Positions 8,851 through 17,061 of a stretch of DNA of 64,000 nucleotides are shown here, piece by piece. The stretch spans positions 62,001 to 126,000 of the forward strand of contig NZ_JASNNW010000020.1 of NCBI RefSeq assembly GCF_030165005.1, given 5' to 3'. The number at the start of each line of letters is the position of its first letter. The first letter of the stretch is position 1. This stretch comes from Blastococcus capsensis. Its GTDB lineage: Bacteria > Actinomycetota > Actinomycetes > Mycobacteriales > Geodermatophilaceae. The position numbers and the translations under genes were made by a program. The notes beneath the pieces are model-generated. The model was not told where the DNA came from. It searched no databases and was given only the letters and a program-made list of their open reading frames with translations.

Positions 8851-11421
8851 TCAGTCCTTGCGGCCGGCGTCGACCAGGCGGATCACCGCGGTGCCTTCCT
8901 CGTCGGAGGCATCCAGGTCGACCTCGACGTCGAAGCCCCAGTCGTGGTTGCCGTCGGGGTCGTCGACGATCTGCCGCACGCGCCACAGCCGCGGCTCGGC
9001 CTTGTCCCAGATCAGCAGCGCCGGCCCGCGGGCGTCGGCGCCGGTGCCCACCTCGGCGTGCTCGGCGAAGTAACCCTGCACCAGCTCGCCCCAGCGGTCG
9101 GCGTCCCAGCCGGCGCCTGCGTCCAGCTCGCCCAGGTCGTACCAGCGCCGCCGGGCCCAGAGCTCCACCCGGCGGAAGAGGGCGTTGCGGACCATGGCGG
9201 TGAACGCCCGCTCGTTCCCGGTGAGCGGGCGCGGCCGTGCCGGTACCGACACCGGCTGGTCGAGCGGCTGGTCGGGGGAGGTGAGCTGCTCCCACTCGTC
9301 GAGCAGCGAGGAGTCGACCTGGCGGACGAGCTCACCGAGCCACTCGACGAGGTCGCTGACCTCGTCGGTCCGGGCGGCCGCGGGCATGCCGGAGCGCAGC
9401 GCCTTGAACGCGTCGGAGAGGTACCGCAGCACCGCCCCCTCGGCGCGGGTCAGCCCGTAGGTGTTCACGAACTCCCGGAAGGTGAAGGCCCGCTCCCACA
9501 TCTCGCGGACGACGGCCTTCGGCGACAGCTGACCGTCGGCGGCCCAGGGGTTGGACCGCCGGTAGACCTCGAACGCGTGCCCGAGCAGCTCCTCGAGCGG
9601 CTTCGGGTAGCTGATCTCCTCGAGCAGCTCCATCCGCTCGTCGTACTCGATGCCCTCGGCCTTCATCTGCGCGACGGCCTCGCCCTTGGCCTTGTTCAGC
9701 TGGGCGGCGAGGATCTGCCGAGGATCGTCGAGGGTCGCCTCGATGACGCTGACGACGTCGAGCGCGTACGTGTCGGATTCGGGATCGAGCAGGTCGATGG
9801 CGGCCAGCGCAAAGGTCGACAGCGGCTGGTTGAGCGCGAAGTCCGGCGGGAGGTCCAGCGTCAGGTCGTAGCGGCGGCCGTCGGGCTCGGGTTCGGGCAG
9901 CCGTTCCAGGACGCCGGCCTGCAGCAGCGACCGCGCGATGCCGATGGCGTCGCGGACGAGCTTCAGCTGCTTCTTGCGCGGCTCGTGGTTCTCGGTGAGC
10001 AGCCGGCGCATGGCGAGGAAGGGATCACCGGGCCGGTCGACCACGTCGAGGACCATCGCCGTCGTCACCCGCATGTGGCTGGTCAGCTTCTCGGGTTCGC
10101 CTTCGACCAGCCGGTTCATCGTCGACTCGCTCCACGGCACCATGCCGTCGGGCACCTTCTTGCGCACCAGCTTGCGGCGTTTCTTCGGGTCGTCGGCCAC
10201 CTTGGCGAACTGTTTGAGGTTCTCCACCTCGTGCTCGGGCGCCTGCACGACGACGGTGCCCGCGGTGTCGTAGCCGGCGCGACCGGCCCGGCCGGCGATC
10301 TGGTGGAACTCGCGCACCTGCAGCAGCCGGGTGCGGGTGCCGTCGTACTTGGAGAGCGCCGAGAAGACGACGGTGCGGATCGGCACGTTGATGCCCACAC
10401 CGAGGGTGTCGGTGCCGCAGATGACCTTGAGCAGGCCGGCCTGCGCCAGCTGCTCCACCAGCCGCCGGTACTTGGGCAGCATCCCGGCGTGGTGGACGCC
10501 GATGCCGTGGCGGACCAGCCGCGACAGCGTCGTCCCGAAGGCGGAGGAGAACCGGAAGCCGCCGATCGTCTCGGCGATCGCGGCCTTCTGCTCCTTGGTC
10601 GCCACGTTGACGCTCATCAGCGCCTGGGCCCGCTCCAGGGCCGACGCCTGGGTGAAGTGCACGACGTAGACGGGCGCCTGCTGGGTGTCCAGCAGCTCCT
10701 GGATCGTCTCGTGCATCGGCGTCGTCGCGTAGTAGTGGTGCAGCGGCACCGGGCGGACGGCGTTGGCGACCAGCGCCGTGGGGCGACCGGTGCGGCGGGT
10801 GAGGTCCTCCCGCAGGGACGTGACGTCGCCCAGCGTGGCGCTCATCAGCAGGAACTGCGCCTTCGGCAGCTCCAGCAGCGGCACCTGCCACGCCCAGCCG
10901 CGGTCGGGGTCGCCGTAGAAGTGGAACTCGTCCATGACTATCAAGGGGTGTCCGCGGCCGATTCCTTCGTTGCCCTCCCGCAGCGCGATGTTCGCCAGCA
11001 CCTCGGCCGTGCAGGCGATGATCGGCGCACCGGCGTTGACCGACGCGTCACCGGTCAGCATCCCGACGTTGGCCGCGCCGAACACGCCGCACAGCGCGAA
11101 GAACTTCTCGCTGACCAGCGCCTTGATCGGCGCGGTGTAGTAGCTGCGCCGCCCCGCCGCCAGGGCGGCGTACTGCGCGCCGGTGGCCACCAGCGACTTG
11201 CCCGAGCCGGTAGGAGTCGCCAGGACGACGTTGGCCCCGCTGACCAGCTCGATCAGCGCCTCCTCCTGCGCCGGGTACAGCGTCGTGCCGCTCTCCTCCG
11301 CCCACGCGGCGAAGGAGGCGAAGAGCTCGTCGGGATCGCCGCCGATCGCGCGCAGCACGGTGCGGTCGGCGGAGTCGCCGAGCAGGGGAGGAGCGGTGCT
11401 GGGCCGCGGTGCCGTGGTCAT
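8851..11421 (-). CDS. Ski2-like DEAD/DEAH helicase with DUF3516
   Basis: 856-residue superfamily 2 helicase. Walker A is ATPTGSGKS at about 68-76, the DEFH box at 164-167 and SAT at 194-196; a second RecA-like domain follows, with GTDTLGVGINVPIRTV and the motif VI segment QIAGRAGRAGYDT. The C-terminal half holds the helical region and an acidic end (WGFDVEVDLDASDEEGT) matching DUF3516, a domain seen on actinobacterial relatives of Mtr4/HelY RNA helicases. ATG 11421 (MTTAPRPSTA) was chosen; the open frame upstream is low-quality coding. A role in RNA processing or decay is likely from family knowledge. Confidence 0.9.
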   Translation of the reverse strand: MTTAPRPSTAPPLLGDSADRTVLRAIGGDPDELFASFAAWAEESGTTLYPAQEEALIELVSGANVVLATPTGSGKSLVATGAQYAALAAGRRSYYTAPIKALVSEKFFALCGVFGAANVGMLTGDASVNAGAPIIACTAEVLANIALREGNEGIGRGHPLIVMDEFHFYGDPDRGWAWQVPLLELPKAQFLLMSATLGDVTSLREDLTRRTGRPTALVANAVRPVPLHHYYATTPMHETIQELLDTQQAPVYVVHFTQASALERAQALMSVNVATKEQKAAIAETIGGFRFSSAFGTTLSRLVRHGIGVHHAGMLPKYRRLVEQLAQAGLLKVICGTDTLGVGINVPIRTVVFSALSKYDGTRTRLLQVREFHQIAGRAGRAGYDTAGTVVVQAPEHEVENLKQFAKVADDPKKRRKLVRKKVPDGMVPWSESTMNRLVEGEPEKLTSHMRVTTAMVLDVVDRPGDPFLAMRRLLTENHEPRKKQLKLVRDAIGIARSLLQAGVLERLPEPEPDGRRYDLTLDLPPDFALNQPLSTFALAAIDLLDPESDTYALDVVSVIEATLDDPRQILAAQLNKAKGEAVAQMKAEGIEYDERMELLEEISYPKPLEELLGHAFEVYRRSNPWAADGQLSPKAVVREMWERAFTFREFVNTYGLTRAEGAVLRYLSDAFKALRSGMPAAARTDEVSDLVEWLGELVRQVDSSLLDEWEQLTSPDQPLDQPVSVPARPRPLTGNERAFTAMVRNALFRRVELWARRRWYDLGELDAGAGWDADRWGELVQGYFAEHAEVGTGADARGPALLIWDKAEPRLWRVRQIVDDPDGNHDWGFDVEVDLDASDEEGTAVIRLVDAGRKD

Positions 11422-11494
11422 CAGGCCTACCAGCGTGCCTGACGCTGCTGATCTTGTCGCGACCGCCGCTGTCAACGACTCCGTCTCCCGCTGA

Positions 11495-11512
11495 GGTAAC
11501 GATTCGGTAACG
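11495..11512. promoter_or_regulatory. Direct repeat GGTAACG, 11-bp period
   Basis: GGTAACG occurs at 11495-11501 and again at 11506-11512, one helical turn apart, in the 400-bp gap between the helicase start and the SDR. It lies 77 bp upstream of the small CPxC protein. It could be a paired activator site or -35 region. No known motif is assigned. Confidence 0.25.
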
Positions 11513-11588
11513 GACCCTCGTGTGCGGTGGGGCACAAGCCGATGGAAGGAGGAAGGTGAACAACAGGTGAACGAGAGGTGGCAGGACG

Positions 11589-11720
11589 ATGCGCGGTAGT
11601 GAATGCCCGGAGTGCCGGTGGGTTCCGGTGATGGACGCGTCCGGTCGGCGTCGGCTGGAGATGCGCTGGGAGCTGCCGGTCGCGCCCCCCGCGGCGACGA
11701 CGCTCGCGCGCGCCGCCTGA
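11589..11720 (+). CDS. Small 43-residue CPxC protein, function unknown
   Basis: Short open frame MRGSECPECRWVPVMDASGR continuing RRLEMRWELPVAPP and ending in a TTLARAA tail. AGAGGTGG lies about 9 nt before the ATG. Codon use follows the genome pattern, with G or C at nearly all third positions. The CPEC pair could bind zinc or be redox active. The protein ends 105 bp before the SDR. I believe similar short proteins occur in related actinobacteria but cannot name a family. Too short for a domain assignment; it could be fortuitous, though the ribosome site and composition argue for translation. Confidence 0.55.
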   Translation: MRGSECPECRWVPVMDASGRRRLEMRWELPVAPPAATTLARAA

Positions 11721-11825
11721 TCGCACGACGCAGGTTCCCCGCCGTCCCGCCGGGGTAGGCGCGCGGAGGACGGTCCCGGTGAGCACAGCCCCGGGCCGCC
11801 CCGCGAAGGCCACCGGAGGAGAACC

Positions 11826-12683
11826 ATGTCGTCACCCCGCCCCGAGTCCCAGCCCGCCCAGCAGCAGAGGGTTCCCGGCACCCTCGGGGGGATGGACCCC
11901 GAGCCCGACCACGGCGAGGAGAGCTACCAGGGCTCCGGCCGGCTCACCGGCAAGGCCGCCGTCATCACCGGTGGCGACAGCGGCATCGGCCGCGCCGTGG
12001 CCATCGCCTTCGCCCGGGAGGGCGCCGACGTCCTGATCTCGTACCTGGACGAGCACGAGGACGCGCGGGCCACCGCCACGTACGTCGAGCAGGCGGGGCG
12101 GGTGTGCGTGCTGGTGCCCGGCGACCTCTCCGACCGCGCGCACGCCAAGACGATCATCCCCAGGGCCGTCGAGGAGTTCGGCCGCGTCGACATCCTGGTC
12201 AACAATGCGGCCTTCCAGATGTCGCACCCCTCGCTCGAGGAGATCTCCGACGAGGAGTGGGACCACACCCTGGCGACGAACCTCTCCGCGATGTTCACCC
12301 TCACCAAGGATGCGATCCCGCACATGGGGCCGGGCTCCTCGATCATCAACTCGTCCTCGGTGAACTCCGACAACCCCAGCCCGAACCTCATCGCCTACGC
12401 GATGACCAAGGCCGGGATCGCCAACTTCACCGCCAGCCTGGCGCAGATGTACGGCGAGAAGGGCATCCGCGCGAACAGCGTCGCGCCCGGCCCGATCTGG
12501 ACGCCGCTGATCCCCTCGACGATGCCCGAGGAGAAGGTGGAGAGCTTCGGCGGCAACACGCCGTTGGGCCGTGCAGGCCAGCCGGCCGAGCTGGCGCCGG
12601 TCTACGTGCTGCTGGCCAGTGACGAGGCCTCCTACGTCTCCGGCGCCCGCGTCGCCGTCACCGGCGGCCGGCCCATCCTCTGA
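11826..12683 (+). CDS. SDR oxidoreductase, YghA / stress-protein-39 type
   Basis: 285-residue classical short-chain dehydrogenase with the extra 40-residue N-terminal segment (PGTLGGMDPEPDHGEESYQG) typical of YghA/GSP39-like NADP aldehyde reductases. The cofactor motif TGGDSGIG is at about 48-55, NNAA near 131 and the catalytic Tyr191-x-x-x-Lys195 in AYAMTKAG. The ATG is preceded by GGAGGAG. It is monocistronic and ends just before a large palindrome shared with the convergent mmuM. The likely role is detoxification of small carbonyls under stress, by family analogy. Confidence 0.88.
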   Translation: MSSPRPESQPAQQQRVPGTLGGMDPEPDHGEESYQGSGRLTGKAAVITGGDSGIGRAVAIAFAREGADVLISYLDEHEDARATATYVEQAGRVCVLVPGDLSDRAHAKTIIPRAVEEFGRVDILVNNAAFQMSHPSLEEISDEEWDHTLATNLSAMFTLTKDAIPHMGPGSSIINSSSVNSDNPSPNLIAYAMTKAGIANFTASLAQMYGEKGIRANSVAPGPIWTPLIPSTMPEEKVESFGGNTPLGRAGQPAELAPVYVLLASDEASYVSGARVAVTGGRPIL

Positions 12684-12691
12684 CCGCCCCC

Positions 12692-12772
12692 GATGATCAG
12701 GTGACAGTGAGGGTCCTGGCTCACCACCGGTGGTGAGCCAGGACCCGGAACGATCACTGTCACCTGATCATC
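12692..12772. terminator. Large nested palindrome, probable bidirectional terminator
   Basis: A perfect 36-bp palindrome at 12711-12746 (arms of 18, centre CACCACCGGTGGTG) is flanked by outer 19-bp arms 12692-12710 and 12754-12772, which are also exact reverse complements. The right outer arm is separated by 7 bp and runs over the last codons and stop of mmuM. It lies between two convergent genes, so a bidirectional terminator fits, although there is no T tract. The core GGTCCTGGCTCA recurs at 31375. Confidence 0.75.
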
Positions 12773-13656
12773 ATCCTGATCGCGGCGACGTCTGCGGGGC
12801 GGACGCGGCAGCAGCCGCCGACCAGTCGTGCCCCGGCGGTGGTCCAGGCGACGGCGTCGTCGGCGGCGACCCCGGGGGACCCGGCCCACCGACGTGCGGT
12901 CGCATCCCAGGCCTCACCGCTGTTCGGGTAGGCGACCACCGGCTTGCCGCTGGCCGCGGCGGCCAGCACGGCCGGCCGGACGGCGTCGGGCGCGGTGCAG
13001 TTCACCCCGACGGCGACCACCTCGGCGACGTCCGCGGCCATGGCGAAGACGTCGGCCGCGAGCTCGCCGCGCCGGGTCCGCGCCAGCCCGGCGGCGTCGA
13101 CGACGGTGGTGAGCGAGAGCCACACCGGGACGCCGAGTTCCTGCGCCGTGAGCAGCAGCGCCTCGGCCTCCGCCGCGGCAGGCGCCGTCTCGCAGGCCAG
13201 GACGTCCGCGCCCGCCTGCGCGAGCAGCTCCATCCGGGGTCGGTGGAAGGCGCGCAGTGCGGCGACGTCCATCTCGGCCACGTAGCCGCCCGTGTACTCG
13301 GAACCGTCGGCCAGCATCGCGCCGTACGGGCCGACCGACCCCGCCACCCACCCGGTTCCCTGCCCTTCCCGGGCGAGCGCGACCGACGACGCGATCAGCC
13401 GCCGGGCGACGTCGGCGTCCACGCCGACGGCGGCGAAGCCCTCGACGGTCGCCTGGTAGCTGGCGGTCGTGGCCACCTGGGCGCCCGCCGCGGCGAAGGC
13501 CGCGTGCGCGGCCACGATGGCCGCCGGGTCGTCGCGCAGCAGCCGCGCCGACCACAGCGCGGAGGAGACGTCGTGGCCCCGCGACTCGAGCTCGGTGGAC
13601 AGGCCACCGTCGAGGACGACGGGCCCGGCGGCGACAGCGTCCGCGAGGGAAGGCAT
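12760..13656 (-). CDS. mmuM: Homocysteine S-methyltransferase
   Basis: 298-residue cobalamin-independent homocysteine methyltransferase that uses S-methylmethionine or SAM as donor to make methionine. VVLDGGLSTELESRG near 14 and the zinc ligands are present: Cys in GVNCTAPDAV near 218 and the CysCys of GGCCRVRP near 282. Start ATG 13656 (MPSLADAV) gives the family N-terminus; ATGs 13671 and 13698 are in frame and possible. The gene's last codons form part of the palindrome shared with the SDR. It is divergent from yidD with only 31 bp between starts. Confidence 0.87.
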   Translation of the reverse strand: MPSLADAVAAGPVVLDGGLSTELESRGHDVSSALWSARLLRDDPAAIVAAHAAFAAAGAQVATTASYQATVEGFAAVGVDADVARRLIASSVALAREGQGTGWVAGSVGPYGAMLADGSEYTGGYVAEMDVAALRAFHRPRMELLAQAGADVLACETAPAAAEAEALLLTAQELGVPVWLSLTTVVDAAGLARTRRGELAADVFAMAADVAEVVAVGVNCTAPDAVRPAVLAAAASGKPVVAYPNSGEAWDATARRWAGSPGVAADDAVAWTTAGARLVGGCCRVRPADVAAIRMMIR

Positions 13657-13687
13657 GCCGCCGATCATCCCGCGGTACTTCCGATCC

Positions 13688-14182
13688 ATGGTGTTCATCT
13701 GGAGCAGTGGCTGGGGTCCGCGGCGTCGACGGCGGCGTCCCCGCTACGGCGGTGGTTACCGCGGGCACTACGCCGGCCACTACCGCCGCGGGTACGGGCC
13801 GCCGGCCGGTTACGGCTACGGGCGGAGGAACGACTCCTGCCTGCGCGACCTGCTCTTCCTCAACACCGGTTGCTGCCTGGCCAACGCGGTGGGCTGCGGG
13901 ATGGAGCTGCTCTACGTGGCCCCGCGGTCGCTGCCCGCCGTCCGGGCCGGTGCCCGGGGGCGCGGGCTCGGGGCCGGTCTGGTCTCCGCGGTCCGCTTCT
14001 ACCAGCGGGAGATCAGCCCGAAGCGCCGACCGTGCTGCCCGTTCACGCCGACGTGCTCGACCTACGCGGTGGCAGCGTTGGAGACCCACGGTGCCCGGCG
14101 TGGCTCCTGGCTGACGCTGCGGCGGCTGGTCCGCTGCCGCCCGGGTGCGCGGGGTGGCCCGGACCCGGTCCCGGCCGGCTGA
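13688..14182 (+). CDS. yidD: Membrane insertion efficiency factor YidD with extension
   Basis: The C-terminal part (about residues 97-160) matches YidD: AVRFYQREISPKRRPCCPF, TPTCSTYAVAALETHG and a GSWLTLRRLVRC ending, with the conserved cysteines. YidD helps YidC insert membrane proteins. The 164-residue product is about twice the usual length: residues 10-50 are Arg/Gly/Tyr-rich ([17 protein letters not shown]) and residues 52-85 hold a Cys-rich hydrophobic stretch. It is not next to rnpA or yidC. Start ATG 13688 is the first in frame after the divergent mmuM start; an internal start before the YidD domain cannot be excluded. Confidence 0.78.
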   Translation: MVFIWSSGWGPRRRRRRPRYGGGYRGHYAGHYRRGYGPPAGYGYGRRNDSCLRDLLFLNTGCCLANAVGCGMELLYVAPRSLPAVRAGARGRGLGAGLVSAVRFYQREISPKRRPCCPFTPTCSTYAVAALETHGARRGSWLTLRRLVRCRPGARGGPDPVPAG

Positions 14183-14215
14183 ACGCTGCCCACCGGGCAG
14201 ACTGTGCCGGTGCCC

Positions 14216-14650
14216 ATGACCGACGACGCCTCCGGTGACCTGCCCGTCACCGGCTCCGTCGTCGTGCCCGCGGGAGCCCTGTCGTGGCGGTTCTCCCGCT
14301 CGTCGGGGCCCGGCGGCCAGGGCGTCAACACCGCGGATTCGCGGGTGGAGCTGTCGGTCGCCCCGCTCGAGCTCCCAGGTCTCAGCGACCCGCACCGCGC
14401 CCGCCTGGCCGCGCGGCTGGGTGACCGGTTGGTCGAAGGCGTCCTGACCATCGCCGCGAGCGAGCACCGCCAGCAGCTGCGCAACCGGCAGGCCGCCCGC
14501 GAGCGGATGGCCGCGGTGCTGCGCGCCGCCCTGGCCCCGCCCGCCCCGGCCCGCCGCCGCACCAAACCCACGCGCGGCTCGCAGGAACGGCGGATCCAGG
14601 CCAAGAAGCAGCGGGGCCAGCTGAAGAAGCAGCGCGGCTCCTGGGACTAA
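14216..14650 (+). CDS. arfB: Alternative ribosome-rescue hydrolase ArfB
   Basis: 144-residue peptidyl-tRNA hydrolase of the ArfB/YaeJ family, which frees stalled ribosomes lacking a stop codon. The catalytic GGQ lies in SSGPGGQGVNTADSRVEL near residues 30-47, and the C-terminal tail (RRRTKPTRGSQERR followed by KKQRGQLKKQRGS) is the basic helix that enters the empty mRNA channel. ATG 14216 was chosen; in-frame GTGs at 14204 and 14210 would add four or two residues. The TAA overlaps the convergent GNAT stop by 4 bp. Confidence 0.88.
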   Translation: MTDDASGDLPVTGSVVVPAGALSWRFSRSSGPGGQGVNTADSRVELSVAPLELPGLSDPHRARLAARLGDRLVEGVLTIAASEHRQQLRNRQAARERMAAVLRAALAPPAPARRRTKPTRGSQERRIQAKKQRGQLKKQRGSWD

Positions 14651-15333
14651 CTGAGCGAGAGCGGCTCCCGCACCAGCACCCACAGCGGCAGCTCGTCGTC
14701 GGTGGTGCGCGTCGTCTCGGTCACCTGGAAGCCGAATCCCCGCAGGAACCGCACGTTCGCCCAGCTGGACACGGCCGCGGCGGCCGGCACCTTCTCGGTG
14801 TCGCAGCGGACCAGCACCGGGGCGAGCACGGCCGCGGCCAGGCCACGGCGCCGGGCCGAGGGGCGCACCCCGAGGTGACGCAGCCACCAGTGCGCGGTGT
14901 CCGGCCGGGCGGCGGTCACGAACGCCTCGGTCTCGGCGACCACGCGGGCCCGGGAGGCGGCCAGGTAAGGCAGCTCACGGGCCAGCGCCGCTCGGACGTC
15001 GTCGGGCAGGGGCCGGGTACCCGACGCCCCGGCCGGGGGCTCCCACACCGCGACCGCGCTGAGGTCCTCGGTCACCCATGCCGTGCGGGTGGCCACCCCG
15101 CGATGCCCGGCGTCCAGCTCGTGCAGGCGGGTCAGCCGCTGCATCCGGCCGTCGTCGGGCAGGGCCCAGCGGGTCCAGCGGGAGTCGGCCAGCGCCATCG
15201 TGAGGGTCGCGGCGATCGGCGGGACGTCCCGTGCCTCGGCGAGCCGGACGTCGGGCCCCGGATCGTCCGGATCGTCGATCCGCCGGATGGTGGGTCCCTG
15301 GGTCACCCGGGCATTCGACCACGGTACCGGCAT
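14647..15333 (-). CDS. GNAT family acetyltransferase
   Basis: GNAT-fold protein of 228 residues if ATG 15333 is used, or 219 from GTG 15306, which lies nearer the conserved start. The acetyl-CoA region LRHLGVRPSARRRGLAAAVL near 160 contains R-x-x-G-x-A, and SSWANVRFLRGFGFQVTE near 195 is the usual C-terminal pattern. The N-terminal region resembles the IAATLTMALADSRWTRW type seen in streptothricin/puromycin-style acetyltransferases. The substrate is unknown. A hairpin at 15341 separates it from the upstream membrane-protein gene. Confidence 0.78.
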   Translation of the reverse strand: MPVPWSNARVTQGPTIRRIDDPDDPGPDVRLAEARDVPPIAATLTMALADSRWTRWALPDDGRMQRLTRLHELDAGHRGVATRTAWVTEDLSAVAVWEPPAGASGTRPLPDDVRAALARELPYLAASRARVVAETEAFVTAARPDTAHWWLRHLGVRPSARRRGLAAAVLAPVLVRCDTEKVPAAAAVSSWANVRFLRGFGFQVTETTRTTDDELPLWVLVREPLSLS

Positions 15334-15340
15334 GCGAACG

Positions 15341-15366
15341 GGGGCCGCCCCGGGCAGGGCGGCCCC
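15341..15366 (-). terminator. 10-bp GC hairpin
   Basis: Perfect inverted repeat GGGGCCGCCC / GGGCGGCCCC with loop CGGGCA, 8 bp before the GNAT start and downstream of the membrane-protein gene on the minus strand. No T tract. It may be a terminator or may affect GNAT translation. Confidence 0.55.
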
Positions 15367-15376
15367 CGTCGGGGAC

Positions 15377-15433
15377 GGCCCCCTCCAGAGGCTCGCGCCG
15401 AGCGGAGCGAGGCGGGAGGAGGAGGGGGTCCTT
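15377..15433 (-). repeat. Post-stop hairpin element, copy D
   Basis: Read on the minus strand it begins with AAGGACC directly after the TGA of the gene at 15434-16057 and ends with GGCC. The stem GG(A)CCCCCTCC pairs with GGAGGGGGCC, leaving one unpaired A, and the apical part holds CTCGCTCCGCTCG. It is a member of the four-copy family described in the findings. It could act as a 3'-end processing or termination element. Confidence 0.7.
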
Positions 15434-16057
15434 TCAGACGTCGAACCCGGCGCGGTCGACCTTGCGGTGGTAGCGCTCACCGAGCTTGCCGCCCAGGATC
15501 GCCCCGAGCAGCGTGAGCAGCAGGATGGCGACGAGGGTGATGATGCCGGCGGTGGTGGCGGTGCCCTCGTCGATCGGGATGCGCGGCAGGTTCAGCTGCT
15601 GCAGCACGTTGTACTCGGAGCCGAGGACCAGCCCCAGGATCGCGAGCGCGAGAACGACGAGCAGCCCGACGACCCAGACGGCGATGCCCTGGCGGACACC
15701 GTCGAAGCGCGCCATCCGGCCGGCGACGTAGCCGCCGGCGAAGTAGGCGAGGAAGAGGACAACCAGCAGGACGATCCCGCCGACGATGCCGATGGTGCTC
15801 GCCTCCTGGGCAGCCGCGTCGGTGGACGGGATGCCCTGGGTGAGGCCGAGGGCGACGCCGGCGGCGCTCAGCAGGGCGATGAGCAGCACCGCCAGGCCGT
15901 TGGCGGAGAGCCAGCCGAAGAACGCCGATCCCCACTTGATGCCGCCGTAGCGGGAGTGCTGCGCGTCGACCGCGTCACGGGCGACCCCACGGGTGGAGTG
16001 CGCCCCGTCGGGGTGGAGGCCGGCGTCGTCACCGGGTGCGGAAGCTGCGCTGGACAT
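15434..16057 (-). CDS. Four-TM membrane protein, function unknown
   Basis: 207 residues. A hydrophilic N-terminus (1-38) leads into YGGIKWGSAFFGWLSANGLA and four hydrophobic helices at about 46-68, 86-109, 120-146 and 168-190, ending in KLGERYHRKVDRAGFDV. GAGGAG lies about 12 nt before ATG 16057. Similar YGGIKWGSAFFGW proteins are, as I recall, common in Geodermatophilaceae without an assigned role. It is followed by hairpin element D. It lies downstream of the PRC-barrel gene on the same strand with a 123-bp gap. Confidence 0.75.
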   Translation of the reverse strand: MSSAASAPGDDAGLHPDGAHSTRGVARDAVDAQHSRYGGIKWGSAFFGWLSANGLAVLLIALLSAAGVALGLTQGIPSTDAAAQEASTIGIVGGIVLLVVLFLAYFAGGYVAGRMARFDGVRQGIAVWVVGLLVVLALAILGLVLGSEYNVLQQLNLPRIPIDEGTATTAGIITLVAILLLTLLGAILGGKLGERYHRKVDRAGFDV

Positions 16058-16180
16058 GGCGGAGGACTCCTCGGGGAGGGTGGGCAGGCGGCGGGCGCCG
16101 GCTGGGGTGGGGTGCGACGGGGCCGCGCACCCGGGTCGCCACGGGTGCGCCCGGATGCGCGGCCGGGGAGTGCCGGCGGG

Positions 16181-16975
16181 TCAGCGGCGCGGTGCGGTGC
16201 CGTCGCCGTCCAGCTCGATCTGCTCCTTGCGCACCTGCTCGTCGACCGTGGCCTGCTCGGTGACGGTGTCGGTGTCGAGGCGGACGCGCTCCACCGGCAC
16301 GGCCTCCTTCTGCACGACCGGCCGCTCACCGTGCAGGACGACCTCGTGCTCCTCCTCCGAGATCGCCGGGCCGTCCAGGGCGTTGCCGACGTCGGCGTCG
16401 GTGATCGGCTCGCGCTCGACGCGGATCTCCTCGTGGGTCACCGGGACGGTCTGCGTGACGGTCTCCGACACGACGTACTTGCGCAGCCGGGCGCGGCCGC
16501 TCTCCACGCGCTCGGTGCCGACCCGGAGCTGCTCCTCCGAGCGCGTCATCGCGTCGTCCGTGGTGGGGCCGGAGGTGTCGTGCCCGACCGCTCCGCGCGC
16601 GCTGGTGTCGGTCGTGGTGTCGGTCGTGGTGTCGGTGAGGACCGGGGTGGCGCTCTCGGCGGTCTCCAGTCCGTAGTACCGGTAGAGCTCGGTCTCCTCG
16701 GCGGGGGAGAGGTGCCCCTCCGAGTCGATGTGCGGCGCGTTCTTGAGCTTGTCCTTGTCGTAGGGCACGCGCAGCTCGTCGCCGGACATGTCCGCGCCGG
16801 CCAGGGGCACGAAGGCCTCCTTGGTGCCGAACAGGCCGGTGCGGACGGTGGCCCACTCGGGGCGGCCGGTCTCGTCGTCGAGGTAGACCTCGCCGACCTT
16901 GCCCAGCTTGCCGTCAGGGCCGACGGCGGTGCTGCCGATGACGGCGTTCAGCTGCTGCTCGGTGATCATGCGCAT
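16181..16975 (-). CDS. PRC-barrel and DUF2382 stress-type protein
   Basis: 264 residues. The N-terminal PRC-barrel (about 1-95) contains IGSTAVGPDGKLGKVGEVYL and DDETGRPEWATVRTGLFG. A Thr/Asp linker follows with a 12-bp coding repeat (TDTTTDTTTDT), then a DUF2382 domain (about 150-255: SEEQLRVGTERVESGRARL, VTHEEIRVEREPI). Such proteins are frequent in desiccation-tolerant actinobacteria; their biochemical role is not known. GGGAG lies 6 nt before ATG 16975. An inverted repeat at 17062 and a TetR gene lie directly upstream, suggesting TetR control. Confidence 0.82.
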   Translation of the reverse strand: MRMITEQQLNAVIGSTAVGPDGKLGKVGEVYLDDETGRPEWATVRTGLFGTKEAFVPLAGADMSGDELRVPYDKDKLKNAPHIDSEGHLSPAEETELYRYYGLETAESATPVLTDTTTDTTTDTSARGAVGHDTSGPTTDDAMTRSEEQLRVGTERVESGRARLRKYVVSETVTQTVPVTHEEIRVEREPITDADVGNALDGPAISEEEHEVVLHGERPVVQKEAVPVERVRLDTDTVTEQATVDEQVRKEQIELDGDGTAPRR

Positions 16976-17061
16976 GGCTCCCGGAGATGGGTGACGTGTG
17001 GGGTGGCGCCGTCCCCGGGCAGCTGTGCCCGGGGCGCGGCCTCCACGTCGGTGCCCACGCA

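Noticed and set aside
8824-11442. 872-codon frame antisense to the helicase
   Set aside because: No recognisable domain; the helicase motifs on the other strand are complete.
16611-16640. Short tandem repeat in the PRC-barrel gene as a microsatellite of interest
   Set aside because: Under three copies of a 12-mer encoding a Thr/Asp linker; unremarkable.
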